From an uncultured Lachnobacterium sp. (GTDB lineage Bacteria > Bacillota > Clostridia > Lachnospirales > Lachnospiraceae), in contig URSS01000002.1 of assembly GCA_900550545.1 (NCBI GenBank), positions 62,001-126,000 on the forward strand: a DNA stretch of 64,000 bases, given 5' to 3'. Positions 25,196-33,303 of the stretch are shown in pieces (positions within the stretch are counted from its first letter, which is position 1; the number at the start of each line of letters is the position of its first letter). The notes below the pieces were generated by a model that saw nothing but the letters and a program-made list of their open reading frames with translations, was not told the origin of the DNA and searched no databases. Both the position numbers and the translations under genes were made by a program.

Positions 25196-27196
25196 TTATT
25201 TCTGCTCGCGACTTTCGTTCCGATATTGAATCGGTGTCATATCAAAACTCTTCTTGAATGTACGGTTAAAATGCTCTACATTCTGATATCCAATAGCATA
25301 AGCGATATTCTCAACGGTCATATTTCCGTTTTTCAGAAGCGTCTTCGCACGTTTCATACGAATATGTGCCACATGCTCTCCAAATGTCTTTCCGGACTTA
25401 TCTTTGATATACTTGGACACGTATGGCTCAGATAAATGGAACTGTTCCGCAACGCTCTCCAATGTAACTGTCTGATAGTTGTTCTGAATATAATTGAGCA
25501 TAGCAGTCAGACGTTCATCCTGTCCTTCTTCATTCTGCTGGATCTGTGGCAATTTGTTTACCGCAACTACCAGTGCACTGATAGATGCCTTAATAATATC
25601 TTCATCCATACCAACGCCCCAGTAATTCTTTCCATCACAGGTAATTCCTACATATGCGATGGCTTTTGAAGAAGAACCATGAGAAAGTGCATGTTCCTCA
25701 TAAGTAGACAGTTCATAGCTGATGCCAAAGAACTGCTTTAATGTATTGCTGACAGCGTCCAAACGGCCGTTACCATTTGCATCTACAACCGTTGTCTTTC
25801 CTCCAAAATTAATGCTTGCCTCAGCCATAATTCCATCATTCTGCTTGAAATGGCACTCACCAATGGTAAAGTAAGGCATACGGTTCACATAATTTTCCTC
25901 AAAAATCTCATATACCCACTGTGGAGAAAGTTCTTTATGTTCCTCATCAGAAACCTGCTTTACGGCATATCCAACTTCCTCTCGCATTGCAACAGGCATA
26001 GAAATAGAAAAGTTCTGTTTCAGAATATAACTGATTCCTCCCTTTCCGGACTGGCTGTTGATACGGATAACATCGCCGTCATAAGTTCTTCCCACATCCA
26101 TCGGATCAATTGGAAGATATGGAACGGTCCATGTCTTAAGCTTCTTTTCTTCTCTCCATGCCATGCCTTTTGCAATCGCATCCTGATGCGATCCGGAAAA
26201 TGCAGAGAATACCAGGTCTCCGGCATATGGAGCACGATCATTTACCTGCATTCTTGTCAGACGCTCATATTTTTCTCGAATCTGTGGCATATTAGCAAAG
26301 TCAAGCTTCGGATTGATACCATAGGAGAACATATTCATGGCAAGTGTGATGATGTCTACGTTACCAGTACGCTCACCATTTCCAAACAATGTTCCCTCGA
26401 TACGGTCAGCTCCTGCTAAAAGTCCCAACTCAGCATCGCTGACACCACAGCCTCTGTCGTTATGTGGGTGAAGGCTTAATACTACATTGTCACGGTATTT
26501 CAGGTTCTTACTTACATATTCAATCTGTGTTGCAAATACATGTGGCATAGCTGTCTCAACCGTTGCAGGAATATTGATGATTGCCTTCTGCTTCTCACTT
26601 GGCTGCCATACATCAAGAACCGCATTGCAAACCTCAACAGCATATTCTACTTCTGTACCATGAAAACTCTCCGGGCTATACTCAAAAGAAAAATCTCCAT
26701 CTGTCTCAGATGCCAGTTTCTTTAATAATTCTGCTCCATCTACGGCAAGCTTCTTGATCTGTTCCTTATCTTTCTTAAACACCTGTTCTCTCTGAGCCAC
26801 AGACGTAGAATTGTACAGATGAATTACTGCATGTGGTGCACCTTTGACTGCTTCGAATGTCTTTTTAATGATATGCTCTCTGGCCTGTGTCAGTACCTGT
26901 ACCGTTACATCATCCGGAATCATATCACGTTCGATCAATGTACGCATAAAAATAAACTCTGTCTCAGATGCTGCCGGAAAACCAACTTCGATTTCCTTAA
27001 ATCCGATATCCACAAGCATCTGGAAGAATTCCAGCTTCTCATCCAGGCTCATTGGCTCAATCAGCGCCTGGTTACCATCTCTTAAATCTACCGAACACCA
27101 GATAGGTGCTTTCTCTATGTAATCTTTCTTTACCCAGTCATACTCACATACTGGTGGAAGGAAATACTGTCTCTCATACTTGTCAAAATTCTTCAT
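25196..27196 (-). CDS. leuA: 2-isopropylmalate synthase fused to a C-terminal AraC-type DNA-binding domain
   Basis: A 666-residue protein. Residues 1 to about 440 form the DRE-TIM metallolyase of long-type LeuA, which condenses acetyl-CoA with 2-ketoisovalerate, the first step of leucine synthesis. Visible sites are VDLRDGNQAL (36-45), SLHPHNDRGCG (241-251, metal His), GTLFGNGERTGNVD (268-281) and FSGSHQDAI (333-341). About 441-550 is the allosteric leucine-binding dimer domain (GGKTTVVDANGNGRLDAVSNTLKQFF). After a Gln/Glu linker, 562-662 is a two-helix-turn-helix AraC domain: VTLESVAEQFHLSEPYVSKYIKDKSG, IRMKRAKTLLKNG, VENIAYAIGYQNVEHFNRTFKKSFDMTPIQYR. The frame is unbroken. Its own promoter is covered by a 19-bp-arm palindrome, so autoregulation is an attractive hypothesis. 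Confidence 0.92.
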   Translation of the reverse strand: MKNFDKYERQYFLPPVCEYDWVKKDYIEKAPIWCSVDLRDGNQALIEPMSLDEKLEFFQMLVDIGFKEIEVGFPAASETEFIFMRTLIERDMIPDDVTVQVLTQAREHIIKKTFEAVKGAPHAVIHLYNSTSVAQREQVFKKDKEQIKKLAVDGAELLKKLASETDGDFSFEYSPESFHGTEVEYAVEVCNAVLDVWQPSEKQKAIINIPATVETAMPHVFATQIEYVSKNLKYRDNVVLSLHPHNDRGCGVSDAELGLLAGADRIEGTLFGNGERTGNVDIITLAMNMFSYGINPKLDFANMPQIREKYERLTRMQVNDRAPYAGDLVFSAFSGSHQDAIAKGMAWREEKKLKTWTVPYLPIDPMDVGRTYDGDVIRINSQSGKGGISYILKQNFSISMPVAMREEVGYAVKQVSDEEHKELSPQWVYEIFEENYVNRMPYFTIGECHFKQNDGIMAEASINFGGKTTVVDANGNGRLDAVSNTLKQFFGISYELSTYEEHALSHGSSSKAIAYVGITCDGKNYWGVGMDEDIIKASISALVVAVNKLPQIQQNEEGQDERLTAMLNYIQNNYQTVTLESVAEQFHLSEPYVSKYIKDKSGKTFGEHVAHIRMKRAKTLLKNGNMTVENIAYAIGYQNVEHFNRTFKKSFDMTPIQYRNESREQK

Positions 27197-27222
27197 AATG
27201 TTCCTCTTTTCTAAAATTAAAA

Positions 27223-27271
27223 TATATCAACAACTATGATAGAATTTTATCACAGTTATTGATATATGCAA
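27223..27271 (-). promoter_or_regulatory. leuA promoter with overlapping long palindrome
   Basis: Minus-strand -35 TTGCAT (27266-27271), 16 bases, -10 TAAAAT (27244-27249). TATATCAACAACTATGATA (27223-27241) and its near-complement (27248-27266) match at 17 of 19 positions around a 6-base centre, covering -35 to +1. A third half-site TAGTTGATAT lies at 27291-27300. No T-box or leader-peptide attenuator is visible in the short leader. Confidence 0.75.
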
Positions 27272-27320
27272 TGATTAAATTTAAACAATTTAGTTGATAT
27301 TTTTTATTGTTTTTGTTATT

Positions 27321-27956
27321 TTAGCCCCGCTTTTTGATTCTTCTGCGTCTGCGGCGTCTTCTCGGCTTCTGTCCGTTCTCTGCACGATACGCCTGGATTG
27401 TCTTCCAGATCTTCGTGTAATCACGCTCGAAAAGTTCCTCTGAAAGCTGTAATGCCAGACACTCTTTCGGCACCATTTCTACGATCTTATCTGCCACAAA
27501 GCGCTTACTTTTGGCTTTGTAGGCAGGCATCTCATTCAGTTCCTGAATATGGGCCAGTTCCGGTCTCCACAAAATTTCAATTTTGTTCGTCCACTGCATA
27601 CCATGATTTAATTTTGGTTCACGCATCCTGTAAAAATCAATGCCCGTCTCCGTCTGTTCCACGGTTATGATTCCCCAGTGCTCCGGGACATGTTCTGCAA
27701 TATGGGCTCCATGTTTTGTACCCACGACGACATAATTGTAATCATAATAGAGATCATAATCCTGAATCTGCCGCTCCAGCCGCACATAAGAATCTGCATC
27801 GCTTTTAATCTCGATTCCGTACAACGCATCCGGAACAACCATGACAATATCCGCACGTGACTGTCCCATTACCTGTTCTTCCAAAAATCTTACTTTTCCA
27901 TATGTCTCTTCCAGGAATTCAAAAAGAGGTTCCCGGATATCTTTATCGTATAACAT
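27321..27956 (-). CDS. sce7726-like (PD-(D/E)XK fold) protein
   Basis: A 211-residue protein. RADIVMVVPDALYGIEIKSDADSYVRLERQI (about 34-64) carries a D...ExK arrangement, the active-site pattern of PD-(D/E)XK nuclease folds. With MLYDKDIREPLFEFLEETYG at the N-terminus it resembles the sce7726 family, whose function is unknown. The C-terminus is an extreme basic tail, RRRRRRRRIKKRG after KP, likely to bind nucleic acid. Its start overlaps the thioesterase stop by one base (TAATG), so translation is coupled. Nuclease activity is inference from the motif. Confidence 0.7.
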   Translation of the reverse strand: MLYDKDIREPLFEFLEETYGKVRFLEEQVMGQSRADIVMVVPDALYGIEIKSDADSYVRLERQIQDYDLYYDYNYVVVGTKHGAHIAEHVPEHWGIITVEQTETGIDFYRMREPKLNHGMQWTNKIEILWRPELAHIQELNEMPAYKAKSKRFVADKIVEMVPKECLALQLSEELFERDYTKIWKTIQAYRAENGQKPRRRRRRRRIKKRG

Positions 27957-28345
27957 TATTTCTGCAGTTTTGCATCTGCCTTTGCCTGAAATTTATCATT
28001 AAAAACTACAAAGCGCTCATGCTCTCCCTCTCCAATCAGTCCGGCTTCATCAAAAGCTTTCACTGTAAATGTAAGGGCGCGTCCGTCTACTTTTACAAGT
28101 TCTGTCTCACATGTAATTTTCATTCCTACCGGAGATGCCGCTACATGTTTTACATTCATAAGAGTTCCTACGGTTCCGCTTCCTTCTTCCAGATAAGGCT
28201 GTACGCTCTCCCAGGCAGTCTTTTCCATCAGGGCGATCATGGCAGGTGTCGCAAACACATCCAATGCACCGCTTCCCATTGTCTTAGCTGTATTTTCTTC
28301 AGAAACAACCACTTCCTGTGTACCTTTTATGCCTTCTTTTAACAT
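27956..28345 (-). CDS. FlK-like hot-dog thioesterase
   Basis: A 129-residue single hot-dog-fold protein related to fluoroacetyl-CoA thioesterase FlK. The catalytic-type residues can be placed: Thr in FATPAMIALME, Glu in the same helix (MEKTAW), and His in NVKHVAASPVG. The pattern GTLMNVKHVAASPVG is diagnostic. It probably hydrolyses a small acyl-CoA; physiological substrate unknown. The first gene of a two-gene unit with the sce7726-like gene, expressed from TGGACA-N17-TACCAT (28383-28411), divergent from htpG. Confidence 0.8.
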   Translation of the reverse strand: MLKEGIKGTQEVVVSEENTAKTMGSGALDVFATPAMIALMEKTAWESVQPYLEEGSGTVGTLMNVKHVAASPVGMKITCETELVKVDGRALTFTVKAFDEAGLIGEGEHERFVVFNDKFQAKADAKLQK

Positions 28346-28382
28346 ATCGTAATACTCCTTTTTCTAAAATTTACTTCATACT

Positions 28383-28411
28383 ATGGTACCATTTTTTCGG
28401 CATGATGTCCA
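28383..28411 (-). promoter_or_regulatory. Promoter of the thioesterase/sce7726 unit
   Basis: Minus strand: TGGACA (28406-28411), 17 bases, TACCAT (28383-28388), about 38 bases before the start codon. A 9-bp hairpin GGAAATGCC/GGCATTTCC (28437-28463) lies between this promoter and CIRCE. Its role is unclear. Confidence 0.65.
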
Positions 28412-28473
28412 CAGTTTATAAACTTTTAAGAAATACGGAAATGCCCTGTTTTTCGGCATTTCCAGTGTTTTTG

Positions 28474-28500
28474 TTAGCACTCATCCAAAAAGAGTGCTAA
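28474..28500. promoter_or_regulatory. CIRCE element (HrcA operator)
   Basis: TTAGCACTC-N9-GAGTGCTAA, a perfect match to the CIRCE consensus bound by the heat-shock repressor HrcA. It lies 8 bases upstream of the htpG -35 rather than between promoter and start codon. Confidence 0.96.
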
Positions 28501-28507
28501 TTTTCTA

Positions 28508-28536
28508 TTGACTTTTCCAAATGGCAGATATATCAT
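28508..28536 (+). promoter_or_regulatory. htpG promoter
   Basis: TTGACT (28508-28513), 17 bases, TATCAT (28531-28536). The ribosome-binding site is GGAGATG before the ATG at 28585. Confidence 0.75.
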
Positions 28537-28584
28537 TTTTTGTATCGAATACTTACGAATTAAAACAAAGGAGATGCATATACA

Positions 28585-30666
28585 ATGACAAATAAACATG
28601 GTACTTTATCAATTGATAGCGATAATCTGTTTCCTATCATAAAAAAATGGTTATATTCCGACCACGATATCTTCTATCGTGAATTAATTTCCAACGGCTG
28701 TGATGCCATTACCAAATTAAAGAAACTGGATATGATCGGGGAATATACTCTCCCTGCCGATTACAAAGCCAAGATTCAGATAATCGTAAATCCGGAAGAA
28801 AAGACTCTGAAATTCATCGATAATGGTCTTGGAATGACCGCAGAGGAAGTTGAGGAATATATCAATCAGGTTGCTTTTTCCGGTGCAACTGATTTCGTAG
28901 AGAAATACAAAGACAAATCTGATGCAGATCAGATTATTGGTCACTTTGGTTTAGGTTTCTATTCTGCATTCATGGTTGCAGATGAAGTTACCATCGATAC
29001 ACTTTCTTATAAAGAAGGTGCGACAGCGGTTCACTGGGCAAGTGACGGTGGCACAGAATTCGATATGTCTGACGGAACCAAAGAAGGTGTCGGTACAGAG
29101 ATTACTTTGTTCTTAAACGAGGATTGTCTGGAATTTGCCAACGAATACCGTGCGCGTGAAGTAATTGAGAAATACTGCTCTTTCATGCCAACTGAAATTT
29201 ATCTGAGCAAAGCCAACGCTCCGGAAGAATATGAGACAATTGACAAAGAAGACAAACTGGATACCGATACCGTTATAGAGGAAATACACGAGGAAGCTAA
29301 GACAGAGGAAAAGGAAAACGAGAATGGCGAAAAGGAAGTTGTAGAAGTTTCCCCTGCCAAAGATAAATTAAAAATTGTAAAGCGTCCGGTACCATTGAAT
29401 GATACACAGCCTCTTTGGACCAAGAGCCCGAGTGAATGTACAGACGAGGATTACAGGGCATTTTACCGCAAAGTATTTATGGATTACAAAGAGCCTCTGT
29501 TCTGGATTCATCTGAACATGGATTATCCATTCAACTTAAAGGGTATCCTCTACTTCCCGAAAATCAATACCGAATATGATTCCATCGAAGGAACCATTAA
29601 GCTTTATAACAATCAGGTATTTATCGCAGATAACATTAAGGAAGTTATTCCGGAATTTTTAATGCTCTTAAAAGGTGTGATCGATTGTCCGGATCTTCCA
29701 CTGAACGTTTCCCGTTCCGCTCTGCAGAATGACGGATTCGTAAAGAAGATTTCCGAATACATCACCAAGAAGGTTGCCGACAAACTGATCGGTATGTGCA
29801 AGACCGAAAAAGAAGCCTACGAAAAATATTGGGATGACATCAGTCCATTTATCAAATACGGCTGCTTAAAAGATACAAAATTCTGCGATAAGATGAATGA
29901 TTACATTCTCTTCAAGGATATCAATGATAAGTATCAGACTCTGCCGGAACTCCTCGTTCCAGTGGAAGACGAAAAGAAAGAAACTGATGATTCCAAGGCT
30001 GATGATGCTGCAACAGAAGCAAGTAAGACCGACGATGCTGCAGAAGAAAAAGAGCCGGAACGCAGCACAATTTACTATGTAACAGATAAGGTACAGCAGG
30101 GTCAGTATATCAAAATGTTCAAAGAACAGAATATGAATGCTGTAATCTTAGATCATAACATTGATACTTCTTTCATCACACAGCTTGAGCAGAGAAACGA
30201 ACATTATCAGTTCAAACGTATCGATGCAGATGTCACAGATGCGTTAAAGAGTGATGATACTGCAGATCTCACCGAAGAGACTACTACACTCTCCGATCTG
30301 TTCAAAAAGACTTTGAATAACGATAAGCTTACTGTAAAAGTAGAATCTTTAAAAGATGCAGATGTTGCTTCGATCCTTACTCTTTCCGAGCAAGGAAGAC
30401 GTATGCAGGATATGATGAAGATGTATGCTGCCGGTGGCATGGGCGGTATGGATCCAAACATGTTCGCAGCAGACCAGACACTTACCCTGAATGCAAACAA
30501 TGCACTGGTAAAATATCTGTTCGAGAACAAAGACGGCGAGCACGCTTCTATGTTTGCAGAGCAGCTGTATGATCTGGCTATGCTTTCCAACCAGCCATTG
30601 TCTGCAGATGCAATGAGCAAGTTTGTAAAGAGAAGTAATGAAATTATGTTGTTACTCACAAAATAA
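28585..30666 (+). CDS. htpG: Chaperone HtpG (Hsp90)
   Basis: A 693-residue ATP-dependent chaperone. The GHKL ATPase motifs are ELISNGCDA (33-41, usually ELISNASDA), DNGLGM (79-84) and GHFGLGFYS (119-127). The middle domain has LFWIHLNMDYPFNLKGILYFP and LPLNVSRSALQ. The C-terminal dimerisation part includes LSEQGRRMQDMMKMYAAGGMGGMDPNMF. It is about 65 residues longer than E. coli HtpG because of two highly charged, acidic low-complexity inserts. One lies between the N and middle domains (about 212-262), where eukaryotic Hsp90 has a charged linker; the other is at about 461-493. Controlled by CIRCE, so probably HrcA-repressed. Terminator follows at 30681. Confidence 0.96.
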   Translation: MTNKHGTLSIDSDNLFPIIKKWLYSDHDIFYRELISNGCDAITKLKKLDMIGEYTLPADYKAKIQIIVNPEEKTLKFIDNGLGMTAEEVEEYINQVAFSGATDFVEKYKDKSDADQIIGHFGLGFYSAFMVADEVTIDTLSYKEGATAVHWASDGGTEFDMSDGTKEGVGTEITLFLNEDCLEFANEYRAREVIEKYCSFMPTEIYLSKANAPEEYETIDKEDKLDTDTVIEEIHEEAKTEEKENENGEKEVVEVSPAKDKLKIVKRPVPLNDTQPLWTKSPSECTDEDYRAFYRKVFMDYKEPLFWIHLNMDYPFNLKGILYFPKINTEYDSIEGTIKLYNNQVFIADNIKEVIPEFLMLLKGVIDCPDLPLNVSRSALQNDGFVKKISEYITKKVADKLIGMCKTEKEAYEKYWDDISPFIKYGCLKDTKFCDKMNDYILFKDINDKYQTLPELLVPVEDEKKETDDSKADDAATEASKTDDAAEEKEPERSTIYYVTDKVQQGQYIKMFKEQNMNAVILDHNIDTSFITQLEQRNEHYQFKRIDADVTDALKSDDTADLTEETTTLSDLFKKTLNNDKLTVKVESLKDADVASILTLSEQGRRMQDMMKMYAAGGMGGMDPNMFAADQTLTLNANNALVKYLFENKDGEHASMFAEQLYDLAMLSNQPLSADAMSKFVKRSNEIMLLLTK

Positions 30667-30680
30667 AATGTGTCACAAAA

Positions 30681-30718
30681 AAATGGACTATGCACTTTAA
30701 TTGGTGCGTAGTCCATTT
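30681..30718. terminator. Bidirectional terminator overlapping the PAP2 gene end
   Basis: A 15-bp stem with one T-G pair (30681-30695 with 30704-30718), flanked by A and T runs. The right arm lies inside the last codons of the convergent PAP2 gene. Confidence 0.88.
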
Positions 30719-31230
30719 TTTGTTTTATGTAATTTCATAATGTAGTTCACAATGATCGCCACAATACTTCCGATTGCAATTCCGGCAAACACATCCGTCG
30801 GAAAATGCACGAAGTTATACAGGCGTGAAAATGCGATCAGCGTTGCAACTGCAATTGCTGCTGCCCCCGCCCTTTTGTGATAGAACCATATGGTTACTGC
30901 TGCCGTGAAACTATTCATGGAATGCCCAGACGGGAATGAATAATCACTCGGATTCTTGACAAGCAGTGTTACGGTCGAATCGATCCAGCAGGGACGCTGT
31001 CTGCAAACGAGGTTCTTTAAGATTCCGTTTCCGATCACCAGTACGACAAGCATGGAAATGATCATCTGTACACCACATCTTCGCGTCTCTTTTTTTATCA
31101 GGCAAATGACCGATATGATAATCCACAGGATTCCTGCATTTCCCAAAGCGGATAATCCTACCATGATCGGGTCAAGAACCGGATTATGAATCTTCTGCAG
31201 CGCATAAAGCCATTCAAACTCCCAATTCAT
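30697..31230 (-). CDS. PAP2 family membrane phosphatase
   Basis: A 177-residue membrane phosphatase with about five to six helices. The three PAP2 signatures are present: K-x6-RP as KNLVCRQRP (about 71-79), PSGH in FPSGHSMNSF (about 99-102) and SR-x5-H as SRLYNFVH (about 146-153). The two catalytic His residues face outside. It probably dephosphorylates a lipid phosphate or undecaprenyl pyrophosphate; which one is not readable. It follows the PrsA-like gene by about 40 bases on the same strand. Confidence 0.9.
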   Translation of the reverse strand: MNWEFEWLYALQKIHNPVLDPIMVGLSALGNAGILWIIISVICLIKKETRRCGVQMIISMLVVLVIGNGILKNLVCRQRPCWIDSTVTLLVKNPSDYSFPSGHSMNSFTAAVTIWFYHKRAGAAAIAVATLIAFSRLYNFVHFPTDVFAGIAIGSIVAIIVNYIMKLHKTKNGLRTN

Positions 31231-31269
31231 CTATCAGTGTCCTTTCGTTTTACTATTCCAGGGTAGCAT

Positions 31270-32262
31270 TTATTCAAAGTATCTATCGTAAGTTTCAAAG
31301 AAACTGTCTGTTGTAAAGGACTGCATATCATCTAATTTGACCTCATCCCACAAGCTGTCATTTAACTGGAACGATGCGGAATCTACAAATTTCTGATATT
31401 CATCTTCGAACTGTTCTTTCTCCCGCTTTGTCCGAATCGTATCTTTGTTCTTTTCGGTTAGTTCTTTTTCCATCTTGTTCAGACACTTGATAAAATAATA
31501 GCCTCCATCTACCTTTATCATATCAGAGCATTCATCATTATTAAGATTGAACGCAATATCCTCTACCTCTTTTGGATACTCCCCTCTTGCCACGGTCCGG
31601 TCAACCTCACCGGAACGGTTGTAGTCCTGTGCCACAGTAGCAAAATCTGTTCCTTTCTTTAGTAAATTTTGTACTGTGTGCGCTGACTCTTCGTCGGTCA
31701 CAAAAATCTGCTGCACATGAATTACTCTGGCTTCGTCATCGCTCACTTCCTCGTCCACACCTTCCGTCAGTGTCTTATAGAGTTTTTCTGCAAGCGCATA
31801 ATGTTCATATGCCGTAACAATATCTTTCTCTTTGACATCCATGTAAGACTTTTCTTCATCGGAAAGCGAATCATAATAAGATTCTGCCGCAGATTTTACC
31901 AGCTTTTCTTCTTCATCGGTCAGACTCATCTTCTTCTGCTGCGCAATCATATCCATACAGTAGATTCTTGCCAGTTCCTGTAATGTCACATCCTTGACAT
32001 AATCCTCCAAAGAATCACTGCCGAAATCATATGGTTCTAAATCCATGCCATAAGCACGTCCGTACAGATTCCGGTAATTGCACATATACAGCTTGGCATA
32101 TTTTAATTCGCATTTGTTATTATTGATCTGAAATACTGTTTTATGGCTGTGCAACTGTATGGTTTCCAATCGAATCTGTGTGTTTCCTACTGTACATCCC
32201 CCCAGATTGGATGACAACAATCCCACAATTGCCAGTACACAAATCGCCTTACTTTTCTTCAT
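31270..32262 (-). CDS. PrsA-like peptidyl-prolyl isomerase lipoprotein
   Basis: A 330-residue lipoprotein: the signal peptide ends in SNLGGC with lipid-anchored Cys23. After a helical SurA-like N-terminal region (to about 180) comes a parvulin domain, about 182-270: VIHVQQIFVTDEESAHTVQNLLKKGTDFATVAQDYN and VEDIAFNLNNDECSDMIKVDGGYYFIKCL. This is the family pattern, with the usual H-x-H active site reduced. A charged helical tail follows. The likely role is folding of secreted proteins outside the membrane. Start at 32262 with a short AAGG site, just after the stop of the small acidic protein gene. Confidence 0.82.
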   Translation of the reverse strand: MKKSKAICVLAIVGLLSSNLGGCTVGNTQIRLETIQLHSHKTVFQINNNKCELKYAKLYMCNYRNLYGRAYGMDLEPYDFGSDSLEDYVKDVTLQELARIYCMDMIAQQKKMSLTDEEEKLVKSAAESYYDSLSDEEKSYMDVKEKDIVTAYEHYALAEKLYKTLTEGVDEEVSDDEARVIHVQQIFVTDEESAHTVQNLLKKGTDFATVAQDYNRSGEVDRTVARGEYPKEVEDIAFNLNNDECSDMIKVDGGYYFIKCLNKMEKELTEKNKDTIRTKREKEQFEDEYQKFVDSASFQLNDSLWDEVKLDDMQSFTTDSFFETYDRYFE

Positions 32263-32272
32263 ATGCCTTCAT

Positions 32273-32536
32273 CTATCCTTCTACGATCAGGAATCTTCCA
32301 CTCGGAAGTGCAAATACTTCACTAGCCTCAAGGATTTCGTCATCGCCCATTCCTGCGATATCCATTCCTGCCTCATCAAAATAATCTTTAACATCTTTGA
32401 GGTTGTCGCATACGACTGCCATACAATCCTCTAAAAAGTTCTCTGCCTCTTCCAATGTATCTGCTACATTCTCCGGAAAAAGCTGCTGCTGATTCTCTAA
32501 AAAATAATTTAATACCTCATCATCATATTCATACAT
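32273..32536 (-). CDS. Small acidic conserved-type protein, function unknown
   Basis: An 87-residue, strongly acidic protein (MYEYDDEVLNYFLENQQQLF start, GRFLIVEG end). I do not recognise a domain. It is rich in Glu/Asp/Asn, predicted mainly helical with a short strand at the C-terminus, and has two Cys in EDCMAVVCDN. No signal peptide is seen. Relatives of this size are, from memory, sometimes labelled glyoxalase, but no metal-site pattern is visible here. It sits ahead of the PrsA-like gene (10 bases) and may share its transcript. A GGAGG-type site precedes the ATG. Confidence 0.7.
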   Translation of the reverse strand: MYEYDDEVLNYFLENQQQLFPENVADTLEEAENFLEDCMAVVCDNLKDVKDYFDEAGMDIAGMGDDEILEASEVFALPSGRFLIVEG

Positions 32537-32673
32537 AATGTCGCCCTCCTGTTTTGATATTTCTTTTATTTTTCAGAACTTGCGAATCGTTCCCTTGTAT
32601 TCGTATTATACCTGACAACGGTTTCTCCTACAACCGTAATTTCATGATTCAAAGGGAAAGGTACCATTTTACT

Positions 32674-33303
32674 CTATCGGTATTCCCAGATGCTGACTCC
32701 GAGCTTTTGCAGTTCCTGGTACAAACGCGCCACCGGAAGTCCTACCACATTGTTATAATCGCCCCGTATCTCCTTAATATGGATAGCAAAACGCCCCTGT
32801 ATTCCATAGCTTCCCGCTTTATCCATCGGATCACCGCTTTGAATATAACGGTCAATCTCCTCTTCTTTTAATGGATACATACAGACATCCGTCTTTTCAA
32901 AAAAGCAGTGTTCTCCGGTTCGACCTTCTTTATCAATGAACACAAATGTCACACCCGTATAGACACTATGCGTTTTTCCGGATAACATCGTAAGCATATG
33001 TCTGGCATCTTCCTCATCTTTTGGTTTTCCAAGAATCTGATTCTCATAGGCAACTACTGTATCCGCTCCGATCACAAGAATATCCTGTGGGGTTGCAAGA
33101 TCGGCATGCTGTTCATTATAAATGAGTACTCCGTAAGCTACTTCCTCTGCTTTTTGCCGGGACAATTCCATAACGACCGCCGACGGATCCGTCTCTGTGA
33201 TTACTTCCTCTCCCTTTGCCGGACAGATTACAAACTCTGCCCCGATCTGTTCTAACAATTCTTTTCGCCGCGGCGATGCCGACGCCAAAATCATCTGACT
33301 CAT
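32674..33303 (-). CDS. maf: Maf-like nucleotide pyrophosphatase
   Basis: A 209-residue Maf/YhdE protein, a house-cleaning pyrophosphatase acting on dTTP/UTP or modified nucleotides and linked to septum formation. Signature MILASASPRRKELLEQIG at residues 4-21, then IGADTVVAYENQILGKPKDEEDARHMLTMLSGKTHSVYTG and the late block DPMDKAGSYGIQG. The start at 33303 overlaps the addA stop as ATGA, so translation is coupled. An upstream in-frame start would lie inside addA and lacks family similarity. The 137-base gap after it holds no obvious gene. Confidence 0.93.
   Translation of the reverse strand: MSQMILASASPRRKELLEQIGAEFVICPAKGEEVITETDPSAVVMELSRQKAEEVAYGVLIYNEQHADLATPQDILVIGADTVVAYENQILGKPKDEEDARHMLTMLSGKTHSVYTGVTFVFIDKEGRTGEHCFFEKTDVCMYPLKEEEIDRYIQSGDPMDKAGSYGIQGRFAIHIKEIRGDYNNVVGLPVARLYQELQKLGVSIWEYR

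Noticed and set aside
25196..25520. Separate AraC regulator gene after leuA
   Set aside because: There is no stop, start codon with ribosome-binding site or gap between the two parts; the linker is an in-frame Gln/Glu-rich segment.
28437..28463. Intrinsic terminator upstream of htpG
   Set aside because: The 9-bp stem lies between two divergent promoters with no gene to terminate, and neither side has a convincing T-run. Left as an unexplained hairpin.
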